Positions 1-7,833 are shown, numbered from the stretch's first letter. The stretch is 16,175 nucleotides of DNA from GCA-016699105 sp036518915 (GCA_036518915.1 DATDME010000092.1:1-16175); one strand, 5' to 3'. Made by a program: numbers and translations. Notes: generated by a model from the letters alone, not told the origin.

Positions 1-156
1 CTACCGTGGGCCGGCACCCAGGCCACGCTCAGCCTGCCGGCCATGCTGGCGGCCTATGCCGTCATCATCGCGCTCAACATCGCATTTATCATCAGCAATC
101 ATCGTTTGAATACATCCAACCAGCCCGGGCCTCGACTAACCGAGATCATGGCATGA
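1..156 (+). CDS. C-terminal end of a membrane protein (partial)
   Basis: Frame 1 is open from the window edge to a TGA at 154-156, giving 51 residues of a truncated protein. Residues about 12-32 form a hydrophobic stretch (LPAMLAAYAVIIALNIAFII) that looks like a final membrane-spanning helix. A polar tail of about 19 residues follows. Codon use is GC-rich, like the housekeeping genes further on. The family cannot be named from this fragment. It converges on the two-helix membrane protein gene on the other strand, with 7 nt between the stops. Confidence 0.6.
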   Translation, partial: LPWAGTQATLSLPAMLAAYAVIIALNIAFIISNHRLNTSNQPGPRLTEIMA

Positions 157-163
157 CAAGTAG

Positions 164-571
164 TTAGCTCTTATCGGAAGTCGATGAATTCTTGGCATGG
201 TTGCGGACATGCCATAGGAACTCTTTGTAGTTCCAGACCTGCTTAGTTACGACCAGCAAAAGCCCGACGAACTGTCCAAACATTCCGGTCACCAGCAAGC
301 CAAGTGCCCATTCTTGAATAATCTCGAATTTCCCGTGTGACAGAATTCGGATCTCGGCCTGGATATATAGTAGGCCAAGCACGGCGATTGTAACCAAAAA
401 AGTATACCAAAGATAGAAACTTACAAGCCGCTCGCGGTGCAGCCGCGCTTGCTGGTAAATTTTTGTGACCTCTTCTTCAACGCTGGGATCTGGCTTAGAA
501 ACACCCGGAGCTTGTACTCGGGTTTTGAGAAGGGCCTGGTATAGCTGATCAGGCTGTGGAGGGGTTACCAC
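164..571 (-). CDS. Two-helix membrane protein of unknown function, coupled to the ImmA/IrrE-type gene
   Basis: The product has 135 residues. A polar N-terminus of about 48 residues is followed by a hydrophobic segment at about 50-70, a short linker, a second hydrophobic segment at about 89-109, and a charged tail. This predicts a small inner-membrane protein. The GTG start at 571 lies inside the end of the upstream peptidase gene (stop at 549-551), so the two overlap by 23 nt and are probably translationally coupled. No clear Shine-Dalgarno sequence is visible, which fits coupling. Base composition is visibly more AT-rich than the glycogen genes, suggesting separate acquisition. I do not recognise the family. 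A membrane effector or sensor working with the peptidase is an inference from the overlap only. Confidence 0.75.
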   Translation of the reverse strand: MVTPPQPDQLYQALLKTRVQAPGVSKPDPSVEEEVTKIYQQARLHRERLVSFYLWYTFLVTIAVLGLLYIQAEIRILSHGKFEIIQEWALGLLVTGMFGQFVGLLLVVTKQVWNYKEFLWHVRNHAKNSSTSDKS

Positions 572-1082
572 TGGGGTGTAGCCAGTCCTTCCTCACCCTC
601 ACTGCCGATACGGAAACACCAAATCGTTTCGCCAAATCATATTCGTTCAGGTATGGCTCCAGACCTGTAAACTTTTCCTTTGGCATAAGTAATGACGCGG
701 CAAAATACTGAGCTTCAGCCTCTTTCTGCATCTCGGCGCTGCCGTCGAATTTCATTTGGTCAACATAATAATTTTGTGGACCAGCATGGTTAAGCACGTA
801 ATGACCAAACTCATGCGCCAGAGCATAAGTTTTAGCTTCGGCTGATAGATGCTTTTGGATAACGATCATGGGCTCAGAAAATTCTTCGCTTTGCTGGAAA
901 ATCATACCTCGAATCGTCGAGTCGTCCTGAAAGTCATCTTCATGGAGGCGAACGCCAGGAATAGCCGCCTGCACAATGTCAGACAAAGAGTTCTCAGGGT
1001 AACTCTTACCAATAGCCAAAAGCAGGCGATCAAGCTCTTGATCGATTTCTTTTTGGCGGGTATTTGAAACTCGGTTCTTCAT
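549..1082 (-). CDS. ImmA/IrrE-family (DUF955) metallo-endopeptidase
   Basis: With the start at 1082 the product has 177 residues. The zinc motif HEFGH is at 90-94 within ALAHEFGHYVLNH. About 30 residues later EAEAQYFAASLLMP (121-134) matches the third-ligand motif of this family. The C-terminus (LAKRFGVSVSAVRVR, about 150-164) has the look of a short helix-turn-helix, also common here. ImmA cleaves a phage-type repressor and IrrE/DdrO act in damage response, so a regulated peptidase is expected. No Xre-type repressor target is in view. I prefer the ATG at 1082 because TATACT lies exactly 6 nt upstream, the same layout as ruvA. An in-frame ATG at 1118 would add 12 residues but has no ribosome site. 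The gene overlaps the downstream membrane protein gene. Confidence 0.85.
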   Translation of the reverse strand: MKNRVSNTRQKEIDQELDRLLLAIGKSYPENSLSDIVQAAIPGVRLHEDDFQDDSTIRGMIFQQSEEFSEPMIVIQKHLSAEAKTYALAHEFGHYVLNHAGPQNYYVDQMKFDGSAEMQKEAEAQYFAASLLMPKEKFTGLEPYLNEYDLAKRFGVSVSAVRVRKDWLHPSGNPSTA

Positions 1083-1088
1083 GATTTT

Positions 1089-1094
1089 AGTATA
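1089..1094 (-). promoter_or_regulatory. -10 box for the peptidase gene
   Basis: On the minus strand TATACT ends 6 nt before the ATG at 1082. Transcription would start at or next to the start codon, giving a leaderless mRNA. No convincing -35 box is visible, so this is inferred from spacing. Confidence 0.4.
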
Positions 1095-1217
1095 GGCATT
1101 CAACAACGAGACTGCCATTGGACAGCATCACGACGGAGACAACCTTACGAGAGCCAAGAGTATGTGAGATGATCCCACATGTCAACTGGCAGCCACCTTT
1201 TCTTAGCCGCACCCTTT

Positions 1218-1226
1218 TGCTATAAT
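1218..1226 (+). promoter_or_regulatory. Extended -10 promoter of yebC
   Basis: TGC followed by a consensus TATAAT at 1221-1226 forms an extended -10 element 38 nt before the yebC ATG. The -35 region is weak, which is normal for extended -10 promoters. Unlike ruvA, this promoter gives a short leader of about 30 nt, with no obvious Shine-Dalgarno sequence. Confidence 0.6.
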
Positions 1227-1264
1227 ATTGTCAACATTACAGGTTTAAGACGCGAGATACACAT

Positions 1265-2005
1265 ATGTCCGGACATTCCAAATGGGCTTCCATCAAGCAC
1301 CAAAAAGCCGCCAAAGACGCCCGCCGCGGTGCCTCTTTTACGAAGTTTGCTAACCTCATTTCGGTGGCGGCGCGCGGCGGCGCCGATCCTGACACCAACT
1401 TCAAGCTCCGCCTGGCCGTCGATTCAGCCAAAAAGGCCGGCGTACCCAACAACAACATTGACCGGGCCATCCGCCGCGGCTCGGGCCAAGACGATGCCGG
1501 CACCTTCGAGGAAATCACCTACGAAGGTTATGGCCCGAACGGCGTGGCCGTCATGGTAGAAACCGCCACCGATAATCGCAACCGCACCGGCCCCGAAGTC
1601 CGCAGTGCTTTTTCCAAGCACGGCGGCAGCCTGGGCACCACCGGCTCGGTGGCCTTCCAGTTCACCCAGCGCGGCGTGATCGTCATCAACGCCAAAGATC
1701 TTGAGGCTGCTACCATGGACGCCATCGAGGCCGGCGCCGAGGACGTGGAAGAGGGTGAGGGCCAGCTTATTGTTTACACCAAACCCACCGACCTCGATGT
1801 CGTCCGCAAAGGTCTCACCGCCGCCGGTTACACGGTTGAAAAAGCGGAACTATCATTTGAGCCCAACACCACCATCGAAATCACGGATGAGGCTGTGGCC
1901 GGCAAACTCATGCGCCTCATGGACGCCCTCGACGAACTCGATGACGTCACCGCCACCTACGCCAACTTCGATATCGCTCCCGAACTTATGGAAAGGCTGG
2001 GCTAG
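1265..2005 (+). CDS. yebC: YebC/PmpR/TACO1-family protein
   Basis: The 246-residue product is full length for the family and begins with the signature MSGHSKWASIKHQKAAKDAR. It continues with the conserved TNFKLRLAVDSAKKAGVP, the NID-R-AI block and the region EITYEGYGPNGVAVMVE, then the SAFSKHGGSLGTTGSVAFQF segment. Members bind DNA as transcription regulators, and some act on ribosomes stalled at proline-rich sequences. The protein is cytosolic. In many bacteria yebC sits directly before ruvC and ruvA. Here it is on the same strand but separated from ruvC by the GT4 and debranching genes. Its TAG stop shares the palindrome CTAG (2002-2005) with the stop of the convergent glycosyltransferase gene. 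Confidence 0.97.
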   Translation: MSGHSKWASIKHQKAAKDARRGASFTKFANLISVAARGGADPDTNFKLRLAVDSAKKAGVPNNNIDRAIRRGSGQDDAGTFEEITYEGYGPNGVAVMVETATDNRNRTGPEVRSAFSKHGGSLGTTGSVAFQFTQRGVIVINAKDLEAATMDAIEAGAEDVEEGEGQLIVYTKPTDLDVVRKGLTAAGYTVEKAELSFEPNTTIEITDEAVAGKLMRLMDALDELDDVTATYANFDIAPELMERLG

Positions 2006-3324
2006 CGGTTATCCTGCGGCCCAATAAACTCATCGGACAAGTCCTCGCTGAGGGCTTGTTTGGTTTTGCTGGCTGCCTTCGATAGTTTCTCGTAGAACGC
2101 CTGGCCAGCGTAGGGCATGCCCAGCGGCGACGATTTGAGCGACAGGGCCGGGGTGGGCGCGTGCCGGGCCACCACCCGCTCGTATGTGTCAAGGTAGTGC
2201 CGCGTCATCACCTGGTAGGAAAAACGCTCTTCCACTGACCGGCGGCAGGCCGCCGGGTCGATTTCATCCACCCGGGCGGCATAGCGGGCAAATTCCTCGG
2301 GCGTGTTGGCCAAGAAGCCATTGACACCATGCTCAATAATTTCGGGCATGGAGCCGCGGCGCATCGCCACCACCGGCGTGCCCACCACGAGCGCGTCCAG
2401 CACTGCCACACCAAACGGTTCGTCCCATTGGACGGGCATGAGGAAGGCTTTAGCACGGCCAATCAACTCGTCTTTGGCCTGGCCGCCCACCGGCCCCAGG
2501 TAGTCAATGGCGCCGGCAGTCCACTGCGGCGCCACGTAATCGCGGAAGTAGGCAAAGTCGGCCTTTTTGGCAAACCGGCTGGCGGCGGCGCCAAGCTCGG
2601 CTTTAATCTGGGCCACGTCGCACATGCCCGCCACCACGCCGCCCAGCTTGAGGCTGGAGCCAAGCCGCGCCGCCACATCCGCCGCCACATGGATGCCCTT
2701 GTCGGCCGCGATTCGGCCAACATTCACAAAATAACCGTCCTTTTGGGTGTATACCCGGTGCGACGCCACATCAATGCCATGATGGATGGCTGCCACAATG
2801 CGTTTGCGCAGCGGCATCGGCGCCAGGTTGGCCTGCGAGCGGGAGATTGCGTTGAAGTATAATTTTTTGCTCTTAGCCAGGGCCGTGAACATGGGGTCGG
2901 TGTCGTTCCAGCCCTGCGCCAGGCGCTCCGGCGAGCTGAACGCGCCGTGCAAGGTGTGCAAAACTGGCGGCAGGTCATCACGGCCGGCAAACACCGCCGG
3001 CCCAAACAGGGTATTGTGATCGTGAATAAGATCAAACTTACCCCGGCGCTGAATCCGCTCCAGGCACTCTAACAAATGCGCCAGCGGAATACTGGCGGCG
3101 TCAAACATTGGGTCATTCAAATGTTCGTACTGTTCCGTTTGGTAGGTCCAATGGTAGCGCTGGGCCGGTGTGCGGCTGCCTTCCACCCCAAAGAACTCCA
3201 CATGCACACCGGTCTCGTCCAGGCCGCGGCACAAGTTATCGATCACTGATTCCGTCCCGCCATAGCCCTGGGCCGGGACGGTTAACCAGGCAGGCGCCAC
3301 CATGGCAATATGCAATCGTTTCAC
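2002..3324 (-). CDS. GT4-family glycosyltransferase
   Basis: The product has 440 residues with the two-domain GT-B layout. The N-terminal domain starts MKRLHIAMVAPAW and has the glycine-rich GYGGTE (20-25) and LIHDHNT (99-105). The C-terminal nucleotide-sugar domain has VGRIAADKG (202-210), EPFGVAVLDALVVGTPVVA (302-320) and MPEIIEHGVNGFL. Family members transfer sugars from NDP-sugars, often to glucans, lipids or capsule. With its neighbours an alpha-glucan role is plausible but not shown. The usual EX7E pair appears as E302 and D310, a conservative change. I chose the GTG at 3324 because AGGAGG (3332-3337) lies 7 nt upstream. An ATG at 3357 would add 11 residues unlike the family start. There is no signal peptide or membrane helix. 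Confidence 0.9.
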   Translation of the reverse strand: MKRLHIAMVAPAWLTVPAQGYGGTESVIDNLCRGLDETGVHVEFFGVEGSRTPAQRYHWTYQTEQYEHLNDPMFDAASIPLAHLLECLERIQRRGKFDLIHDHNTLFGPAVFAGRDDLPPVLHTLHGAFSSPERLAQGWNDTDPMFTALAKSKKLYFNAISRSQANLAPMPLRKRIVAAIHHGIDVASHRVYTQKDGYFVNVGRIAADKGIHVAADVAARLGSSLKLGGVVAGMCDVAQIKAELGAAASRFAKKADFAYFRDYVAPQWTAGAIDYLGPVGGQAKDELIGRAKAFLMPVQWDEPFGVAVLDALVVGTPVVAMRRGSMPEIIEHGVNGFLANTPEEFARYAARVDEIDPAACRRSVEERFSYQVMTRHYLDTYERVVARHAPTPALSLKSSPLGMPYAGQAFYEKLSKAASKTKQALSEDLSDEFIGPQDNR

Positions 3325-3410
3325 GATGTCTCCTCCTCTTGCATTCGTGCATGACAACTTTTAGCACAGACGATCAAGCCAAATCGTTAGCAATATTCCC
3401 AAACGCTATC

Positions 3411-3439
3411 TTGTGACGGAAGAGACTTCCCCGTACCAT
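3411..3439 (+). promoter_or_regulatory. Promoter of the debranching-type glycosidase gene
   Basis: TTGTGA at 3411-3416 and TACCAT at 3434-3439 are separated by exactly 17 nt. The -10 box ends 34 nt before the ATG at 3474, leaving room for a leader that carries the ribosome site AAGGAG at 3461-3466. The small palindrome GGAAGAGACTTCC overlaps the spacer and could be an operator. Confidence 0.55.
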
Positions 3440-3473
3440 TATCCCAAGACCGGCCTAATCAAGGAGCCAAGTT

Positions 3474-5384
3474 ATGCGAATTCACGACCAGATATGGCTT
3501 GAAGGAGCATTTTATGTTGATTTTGACATGAATGACGAATTGCGCATCGTTGGACCGGGCAACCATTTGGTTTATGGCAGCACTGGGTTAACGGCTGCCG
3601 GCTTGCACGTCTTGGACGTGGCGCCGGACGTGGCGCCGGACGGGGCAGAGATCGCCCTCAAACTCCGCCTTGATGTGCCCGACAACTTTCTGCCCGATCC
3701 CACCATGGGCCACATCCGCCGTATCCGGCTGTACACCCAAATCTTTGGGCAAGTCGAACCGACGTACGCCAGCCTGGCCCAAAACCATCCGGGCGAGCTG
3801 GCACCCAACGAGGTTACCACCGAAGTGCCGGACGGCCGGGGACCCGTAGTAACGTATTTGCGCCGATACGGCGAGCACTACTACGGCACCCGGTGGTACT
3901 GGCCGGCTGGCGTCCAGCTCGCCCGCGACAACGCCCGCCGCGGCTTCACGGTGAGCGGCGCCCGCGGGCCGGTTGAGCTGCGCCTCGTCACCACCACCGA
4001 TGTCCATCCGCCGCAGTTTATCGGCCGGCTGTGGCATAATCCCGCTGCCATTGACCGCGCCACCGAGCCGCTGCTGCGGCGTGCCACCGCCGAAATTGAA
4101 CACCTGGTGACTAACTACAAAACCAGCGGGTTTGATTACGGCACCGTCTTCCCGCGCGACTGGATTGAAACCGCCGACTTACTCGCGCCGCAGCTCTCCC
4201 CGGCGGCCCTGCGCTTCATGTACACAGAGTCGCTGCGTCACGTTTCCGACGACGGCGCCGGCTGGCACGAAGACATCATCGGCGAGTACCGCTACGAGCG
4301 CGAACAAGAGGTAGCCGGCCTGCGCAGCAACTTGGGCGACCTGGTCGGCCAGGGCAGCGCCCACCGCGAGCAATTTGATAGCGTGCTCCGCCAGCTCGAT
4401 GAACTGTTTGTGACCCGCCAAATGATCGACATCGAGCCGCATTACGTACTGGGCCTGCGCTTGGTTGAGCCCACCGATTTCAGCAACGACGCCCTGGTGC
4501 ACCTGCGCCAGGTGGGCCGCTACCTGGTCAACATGGCGGACTCGCACCGCCTCATCACCTTCAAGCAGCTGGCTGCGCCCTTCCGCCGCCAGCGCGGCGA
4601 TGAATATTACGACGCCGGCAACTGGCGCGACAGCACGCTGGCCTTCCAAAAAATTGATTCCGTTATCGCGCCCTTTGACGTCAATGTTGTGCTCTATCCG
4701 CAGGCCCTGCGCGTTTTGCGCCGGCACTACAAGCTGCTCGGCCTCAAGCCCGACCAGCTCGACCATCTTATCACCAAGTGGGATGGTGTCCGCGAGCACT
4801 TCCGCTTCACCAACGCCGATGGCTTGCCTGCCTATGCCCTGGCGCTATATGGCGTCCGTGACAACGTTACCGGCTTGCACTTTAAGCGGCTCAAGGTCAA
4901 CCATCTCGACGAAGCCTTCGACCTGTTTTACGGCGAACCCTCCCAAGCGGACGTGGTCAGCTTTGCTCACCGGTTGCTTTCGCCAGATTATTTCCGTACC
5001 AATTCCGGCCCTACCCTCGTTGGCCACCATGACGGCTACGACCACTCCCAGTACCACGGCGATGTGATTTGGGCCAAGCAGGCCGCCTTTGCCGCCGAGG
5101 GCCTGGCCCGCCAAATTGCCCGGGGCCAGGCGGCCGGCTGGACCGCTGACACCCTTGAGCTCCTGGCCTCCGCCCGCCACGACGTCGCCGACACCTCGTG
5201 GCGCGCCTTCCGTGTCATGCACGCCATCCCCGAACTCCATTATGACGACGATGGCCGCGCCCGCCTCTACATCGACCAGCCCGCGCCCGAGGGCCAAATG
5301 AACACCGTGCAGCTCTGGAGCGCGGCCGGCGCCTGGCGGCTGTGGGAAGCCACCAACGGCCACAAGGTTGACAAACGAGGCTGA
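3474..5384 (+). CDS. Six-hairpin glycosidase, probable glycogen debranching (amylo-alpha-1,6-glucosidase-like)
   Basis: The product has 636 residues. An N-terminal beta-rich region (about 1-190) precedes a helical (alpha/alpha)6-type domain. Landmarks are YGTVFPRDWIETADLL (222-237), GWHEDIIGEY (263-272), YDAGNWRDS (379-387) and QYHGDVIWAKQAAF (526-539), the last close to the HG-W-Q motif of GH15/GH63/GH133-like enzymes. These act on alpha-glucosidic bonds, so removal of alpha-1,6 branches from glycogen is the likely role. The exact GH family cannot be fixed by eye. The start is supported by AAGGAG 7 nt upstream and the promoter at 3411-3439. No signal peptide is seen, so it is probably cytosolic. 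A 12-nt tandem duplication at about 3618-3641 adds a second VAPD. GH63-type glucosidase is the main alternative. Confidence 0.75.
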   Translation: MRIHDQIWLEGAFYVDFDMNDELRIVGPGNHLVYGSTGLTAAGLHVLDVAPDVAPDGAEIALKLRLDVPDNFLPDPTMGHIRRIRLYTQIFGQVEPTYASLAQNHPGELAPNEVTTEVPDGRGPVVTYLRRYGEHYYGTRWYWPAGVQLARDNARRGFTVSGARGPVELRLVTTTDVHPPQFIGRLWHNPAAIDRATEPLLRRATAEIEHLVTNYKTSGFDYGTVFPRDWIETADLLAPQLSPAALRFMYTESLRHVSDDGAGWHEDIIGEYRYEREQEVAGLRSNLGDLVGQGSAHREQFDSVLRQLDELFVTRQMIDIEPHYVLGLRLVEPTDFSNDALVHLRQVGRYLVNMADSHRLITFKQLAAPFRRQRGDEYYDAGNWRDSTLAFQKIDSVIAPFDVNVVLYPQALRVLRRHYKLLGLKPDQLDHLITKWDGVREHFRFTNADGLPAYALALYGVRDNVTGLHFKRLKVNHLDEAFDLFYGEPSQADVVSFAHRLLSPDYFRTNSGPTLVGHHDGYDHSQYHGDVIWAKQAAFAAEGLARQIARGQAAGWTADTLELLASARHDVADTSWRAFRVMHAIPELHYDDDGRARLYIDQPAPEGQMNTVQLWSAAGAWRLWEATNGHKVDKRG

Positions 5385-5428
5385 CCCTCCGCCCCGCCTG
5401 GGCCGGCGTTCGGCACACAGAAGGCTTA

Positions 5429-5614
5429 ATGGAGTTAGGCAAGGGCACTGTCTATCCGGCCTTGCGCAAACTTGAGCGCTACCAGCTAATCCACTGCCGG
5501 GAGGAGCTCCGCGGGCCCTCGGCTCACCCCACCCGGGTCTTTGAAATCGCGCCGGCTGGCTGGGTGGTGCTAGCGGCCGAAACCTCCAAGTGGCGGCCTG
5601 GTCTGATACGATAG
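5429..5614 (+). pseudogene. Remnant of a PadR-family transcription regulator
   Basis: The 61-residue frame contains GKGTVYPALRKLERYQLI, the recognition-helix block of PadR regulators, followed by FEIAPAGWVVLAAE and KWRPG, which match the wing and C-terminal end. About 35 residues of the N-terminal HTH half (the usual HGY-containing helices) are missing. The frame stays open upstream only to a TGA at 5369-5371, inside the glycosidase gene in another frame, and contains no family sequence there. It could be translated (GAAGG lies just before the ATG) but would lack a complete DNA-binding fold. It ends 7 nt before ruvC. I read it as a decayed gene truncated at the junction with the glycosidase gene. 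Confidence 0.6.
5604..5612 (+). promoter_or_regulatory. Putative extended -10 promoter of ruvC
   Basis: TGA precedes TACGAT (5607-5612), which ends 9 nt before the ruvC ATG, so any leader would be only a couple of nucleotides. No good -35 box is visible. It overlaps the end of the PadR remnant. Confidence 0.4.
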
Positions 5615-5621
5615 CTATGTT

Positions 5622-6122
5622 ATGAAAATCATGGGTGTCGACCCCGGCACTGCCACCACCGGTTTCGGCGTGATCGAAGTTGAGCGGGGGAAGCTAACCT
5701 TCCTTGACGCGGGCGTCATTTCCACCCCGCCCGACCAACTCATGCCGGAGCGGCTGCTGACCTTGCACGCCGAGCTCGCACAACTCTTGGCGGAGTATCG
5801 GCCCGAGGCGGCCGCGGTGGAACAGCTATTTTTTGCCACCAATGTGACTACAGCCATCAGCGTGGGCCAGGCCCGCGGGGTCATCCTCATGACCCTGGCC
5901 GAGGCCGGCCTCGTCGCCGCCGAGTACACGCCGATGCAGGTTAAGCAGGCCGTATCAGGTTACGGTGGGGCCCGCAAGCCGCAGATTCAGGAAATGGTCA
6001 AGACCCTGCTCAAGTTACCGGCCATTCCCAAGCCCGACGATGCCGCCGACGCCCTGGCGATCGCCATCACCCATGCTCATACAGCTTGGCATAGTACTCA
6101 GCCAGCATCCGCTCAGCGGTAA
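5622..6122 (+). CDS. ruvC: Holliday junction resolvase RuvC
   Basis: The 166-residue product is the usual length. It begins MKIMGVDPGTATTGFGVIE, with the first catalytic Asp at D7. E67 in AAAVEQLFFATN and D140/D143 in KPDDAADALAIAITH complete the expected acidic set. The protein cuts four-way DNA junctions together with RuvA and RuvB during recombination repair. A VSGYGGARKPQIQEMV block matches the family. The last about 15 codons (HTAWHSTQPASAQR) extend beyond the conserved core. They lie in the 56-nt overlap with the convergent phosphorylase gene, so the tail probably reflects that overlap. ruvA is about 8 kb away on the same strand, and ruvB is not in the window. Confidence 0.96.
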   Translation: MKIMGVDPGTATTGFGVIEVERGKLTFLDAGVISTPPDQLMPERLLTLHAELAQLLAEYRPEAAAVEQLFFATNVTTAISVGQARGVILMTLAEAGLVAAEYTPMQVKQAVSGYGGARKPQIQEMVKTLLKLPAIPKPDDAADALAIAITHAHTAWHSTQPASAQR

Positions 6123-7722
6123 ATTGCTCCAGGACCAGCCTGATGTTGGCGCGCATCTTGACCACCCACGCGGTGGGCAGACCATTGGCGCGGTCATAAA
6201 ACAAGTGGGCGACATCTTGCCCGAGCAGGTTGTACAAATCATGCGCCACCGCCTCGCCGCCTTCATCCGGCAGCCGCCAGCCGATGCTCGCCAAGTCTAT
6301 CTCGTCGATCCAACCATCTGAGGTGGATAGCTGCAGTGCGCCGTTCAGGCTGGCTTTCATGCCAGACGTCCCGCAGGCTTCGTAGCCGCGGATCGGCGTG
6401 TTCAGCCACAAGTCGGCGCCGCGCACCAGAAATTTAGCGGTAATCGGATTGTAATGCGGCAAGTAAGCGAAGCGCGGCGCCAGGTCCGGCCGACGCGAGG
6501 CCTCAATCACCCGAGTCATCAGCGCAATGGCCCCGGCGTCGGCCGGATTCGCTTGGCCCGCCACCACGAGCTGGATTGGCCGCTCGGCATTATTCAGCAG
6601 CCGGCCCAGCCGCTCGGGGTCGGTTACGAGCAGTTCGGGCCGCTTATACGCCGCCATCCGCCGCGACCACACCACCGTTAAGGTCTCAGGGTCTAGCTGC
6701 TTGCCGGTTTGCTCGCGCACATGCTCGAGCAACTGGTGGCGATTCTCGCAATGCGCGGCCCACAACTTGGCGTCGTCGTAGCTGAGGGGATTTTGGTCCC
6801 AAGCTGCCGTCGTCCAGCGCCAGCGAAAAATGCCGTTGGTAATGGGCACCAGCCGGCTGTCCGGATGCTCCCGCCGCTCCATCTCCACGTGCAGCTTGGA
6901 TACGCCACTCTGCCGCTCGCACAACTGCATCAGGAGTTTTGTGTCGGAGTAGTCGCCGCGCTCCCGGCCGGCCAGTGGCATCAGGTCATCGAGCTGGGCG
7001 CCGGCCGCGGCCAGCGTCGGCGCCAAGAGCTGCCCCACCGTCGTCCAATCCAAAAACAGGCCGGCGCCCGAAAGCAGGGTATGCTTGGTGGCCACCAACC
7101 GGCCCCGCACCGCCGCCACGGCCTCGTCAAAACTGGCTTGCTGATGGGTGGCGCGCTGGTGCAACACCACCGCCAGCCCGGCGAGCGCCGCATGGCCCTC
7201 ATTCAGGTGGTAAACGTCCGGCTCGCCACCCAGCGCGCGCAGCATCGCCACCCCGCCAAAGCCCAGGCAAATTTCCTGCGCGAAAGCCAGGTCCGGCGCG
7301 CTGGCGTACAGGTGGTCCGAAATTTGCTGGTCTTCGGGCGTGTTATCGGGCAGCCGGGCATCTAAGAGCAGCAATCGCGTCTGGTCCCAGCGTTTCAGCC
7401 AAGCCTGCAGTTTCACCTCCCGGCCGGCCACATCGAGCGAAATTACCATGCGCTGGCCGTCGGGCCCGGTGGCTAGCTCAAAGCCGTTCGCGCTCAGCCG
7501 CTCCACCATCGGCCGCTGGTCTGGGTCATCGCCGGTAAACGCTTCGTGGTACACCAACCCCACCGCCCAAAACTCGCGGTTGCCGGCCGCGGCCTGCATC
7601 ACAATATCGGCCGCCAAAATACCCAGCCCGCCGGCGTAAATCGGCAGGTCGTCCGCGATGGCGTACTCGGCCGAGAAATAGGCCACCACTGGGCGCTTGG
7701 GGGAAGAGGCTGAGGCTTGCAT
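6067..7722 (-). CDS. Alpha-glucan (glycogen/maltodextrin) phosphorylase, short form, GT35
   Basis: From the ATG at 7722 the product has 551 residues, much shorter than the roughly 800 of GlgP/MalP and like the compact phosphorylases of archaea and some bacteria. Motifs in order are YFSAEYAIADDLPIYAGGLG (15-34), YHLNEGHAAL (171-180), WSRRMAAYKRPELL (352-365) and GYEACGTSGMKASLNGAL (446-463). K456 is at the position of the pyridoxal-phosphate lysine. The enzyme releases glucose-1-phosphate from alpha-1,4-glucan ends using phosphate. An in-frame ATG at 7776 would add 18 residues unlike the family, and a -10 box lies 10 nt before 7722. The 3' end overlaps ruvC by 56 nt. It is divergent from the kinase gene. 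Confidence 0.93.
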   Translation of the reverse strand: MQASASSPKRPVVAYFSAEYAIADDLPIYAGGLGILAADIVMQAAAGNREFWAVGLVYHEAFTGDDPDQRPMVERLSANGFELATGPDGQRMVISLDVAGREVKLQAWLKRWDQTRLLLLDARLPDNTPEDQQISDHLYASAPDLAFAQEICLGFGGVAMLRALGGEPDVYHLNEGHAALAGLAVVLHQRATHQQASFDEAVAAVRGRLVATKHTLLSGAGLFLDWTTVGQLLAPTLAAAGAQLDDLMPLAGRERGDYSDTKLLMQLCERQSGVSKLHVEMERREHPDSRLVPITNGIFRWRWTTAAWDQNPLSYDDAKLWAAHCENRHQLLEHVREQTGKQLDPETLTVVWSRRMAAYKRPELLVTDPERLGRLLNNAERPIQLVVAGQANPADAGAIALMTRVIEASRRPDLAPRFAYLPHYNPITAKFLVRGADLWLNTPIRGYEACGTSGMKASLNGALQLSTSDGWIDEIDLASIGWRLPDEGGEAVAHDLYNLLGQDVAHLFYDRANGLPTAWVVKMRANIRLVLEQFTAERMLAEYYAKLYEHG

Positions 7723-7732
7723 TCTTAACCAA

Positions 7733-7740
7733 ACATTAGC
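7733..7740 (-). promoter_or_regulatory. Putative -10 box of the phosphorylase gene
   Basis: On the minus strand TAATGT (7738-7733), preceded by TGC, ends 10 nt before the ATG at 7722. This predicts a leader of only a few nucleotides and supports that start over 7776. Confidence 0.4.
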
Positions 7741-7817
7741 AGAATCGGGCCCGGCTGAGTACCGCCAAGTACGCATAAGGCGCGTCAGGAAAGTGTCATT
7801 TTGGTTTGCGTTTGCGA

Positions 7818-7823
7818 TATGCT
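7818..7823 (+). promoter_or_regulatory. Putative -10 box of the APH-fold kinase gene
   Basis: TATGCT ends 10 nt before the ATG at 7834, the same spacing as for the phosphorylase and glgA genes. The -35 region is not convincing. The divergent phosphorylase promoter lies about 80 nt away, so one regulator could control both genes. Confidence 0.3.
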
Positions 7824-7833
7824 AGTGCCAGAT

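Noticed and set aside
1119..1264. Riboswitch in the yebC leader
   Set aside because: The leader after the promoter is only about 30 nt and has no stable fold.
4179..5363. Long minus-strand open frames (4179-4799 and 4845-5363) under the glycosidase gene
   Set aside because: They are antisense to a gene with clear glycosidase motifs, have low-complexity Ala/Val/Gly composition, and show no family motif.
6709..7538. Plus-strand open frames within the phosphorylase gene
   Set aside because: The opposite strand carries intact phosphorylase motifs. These frames are typical antisense shadows in GC-rich DNA.
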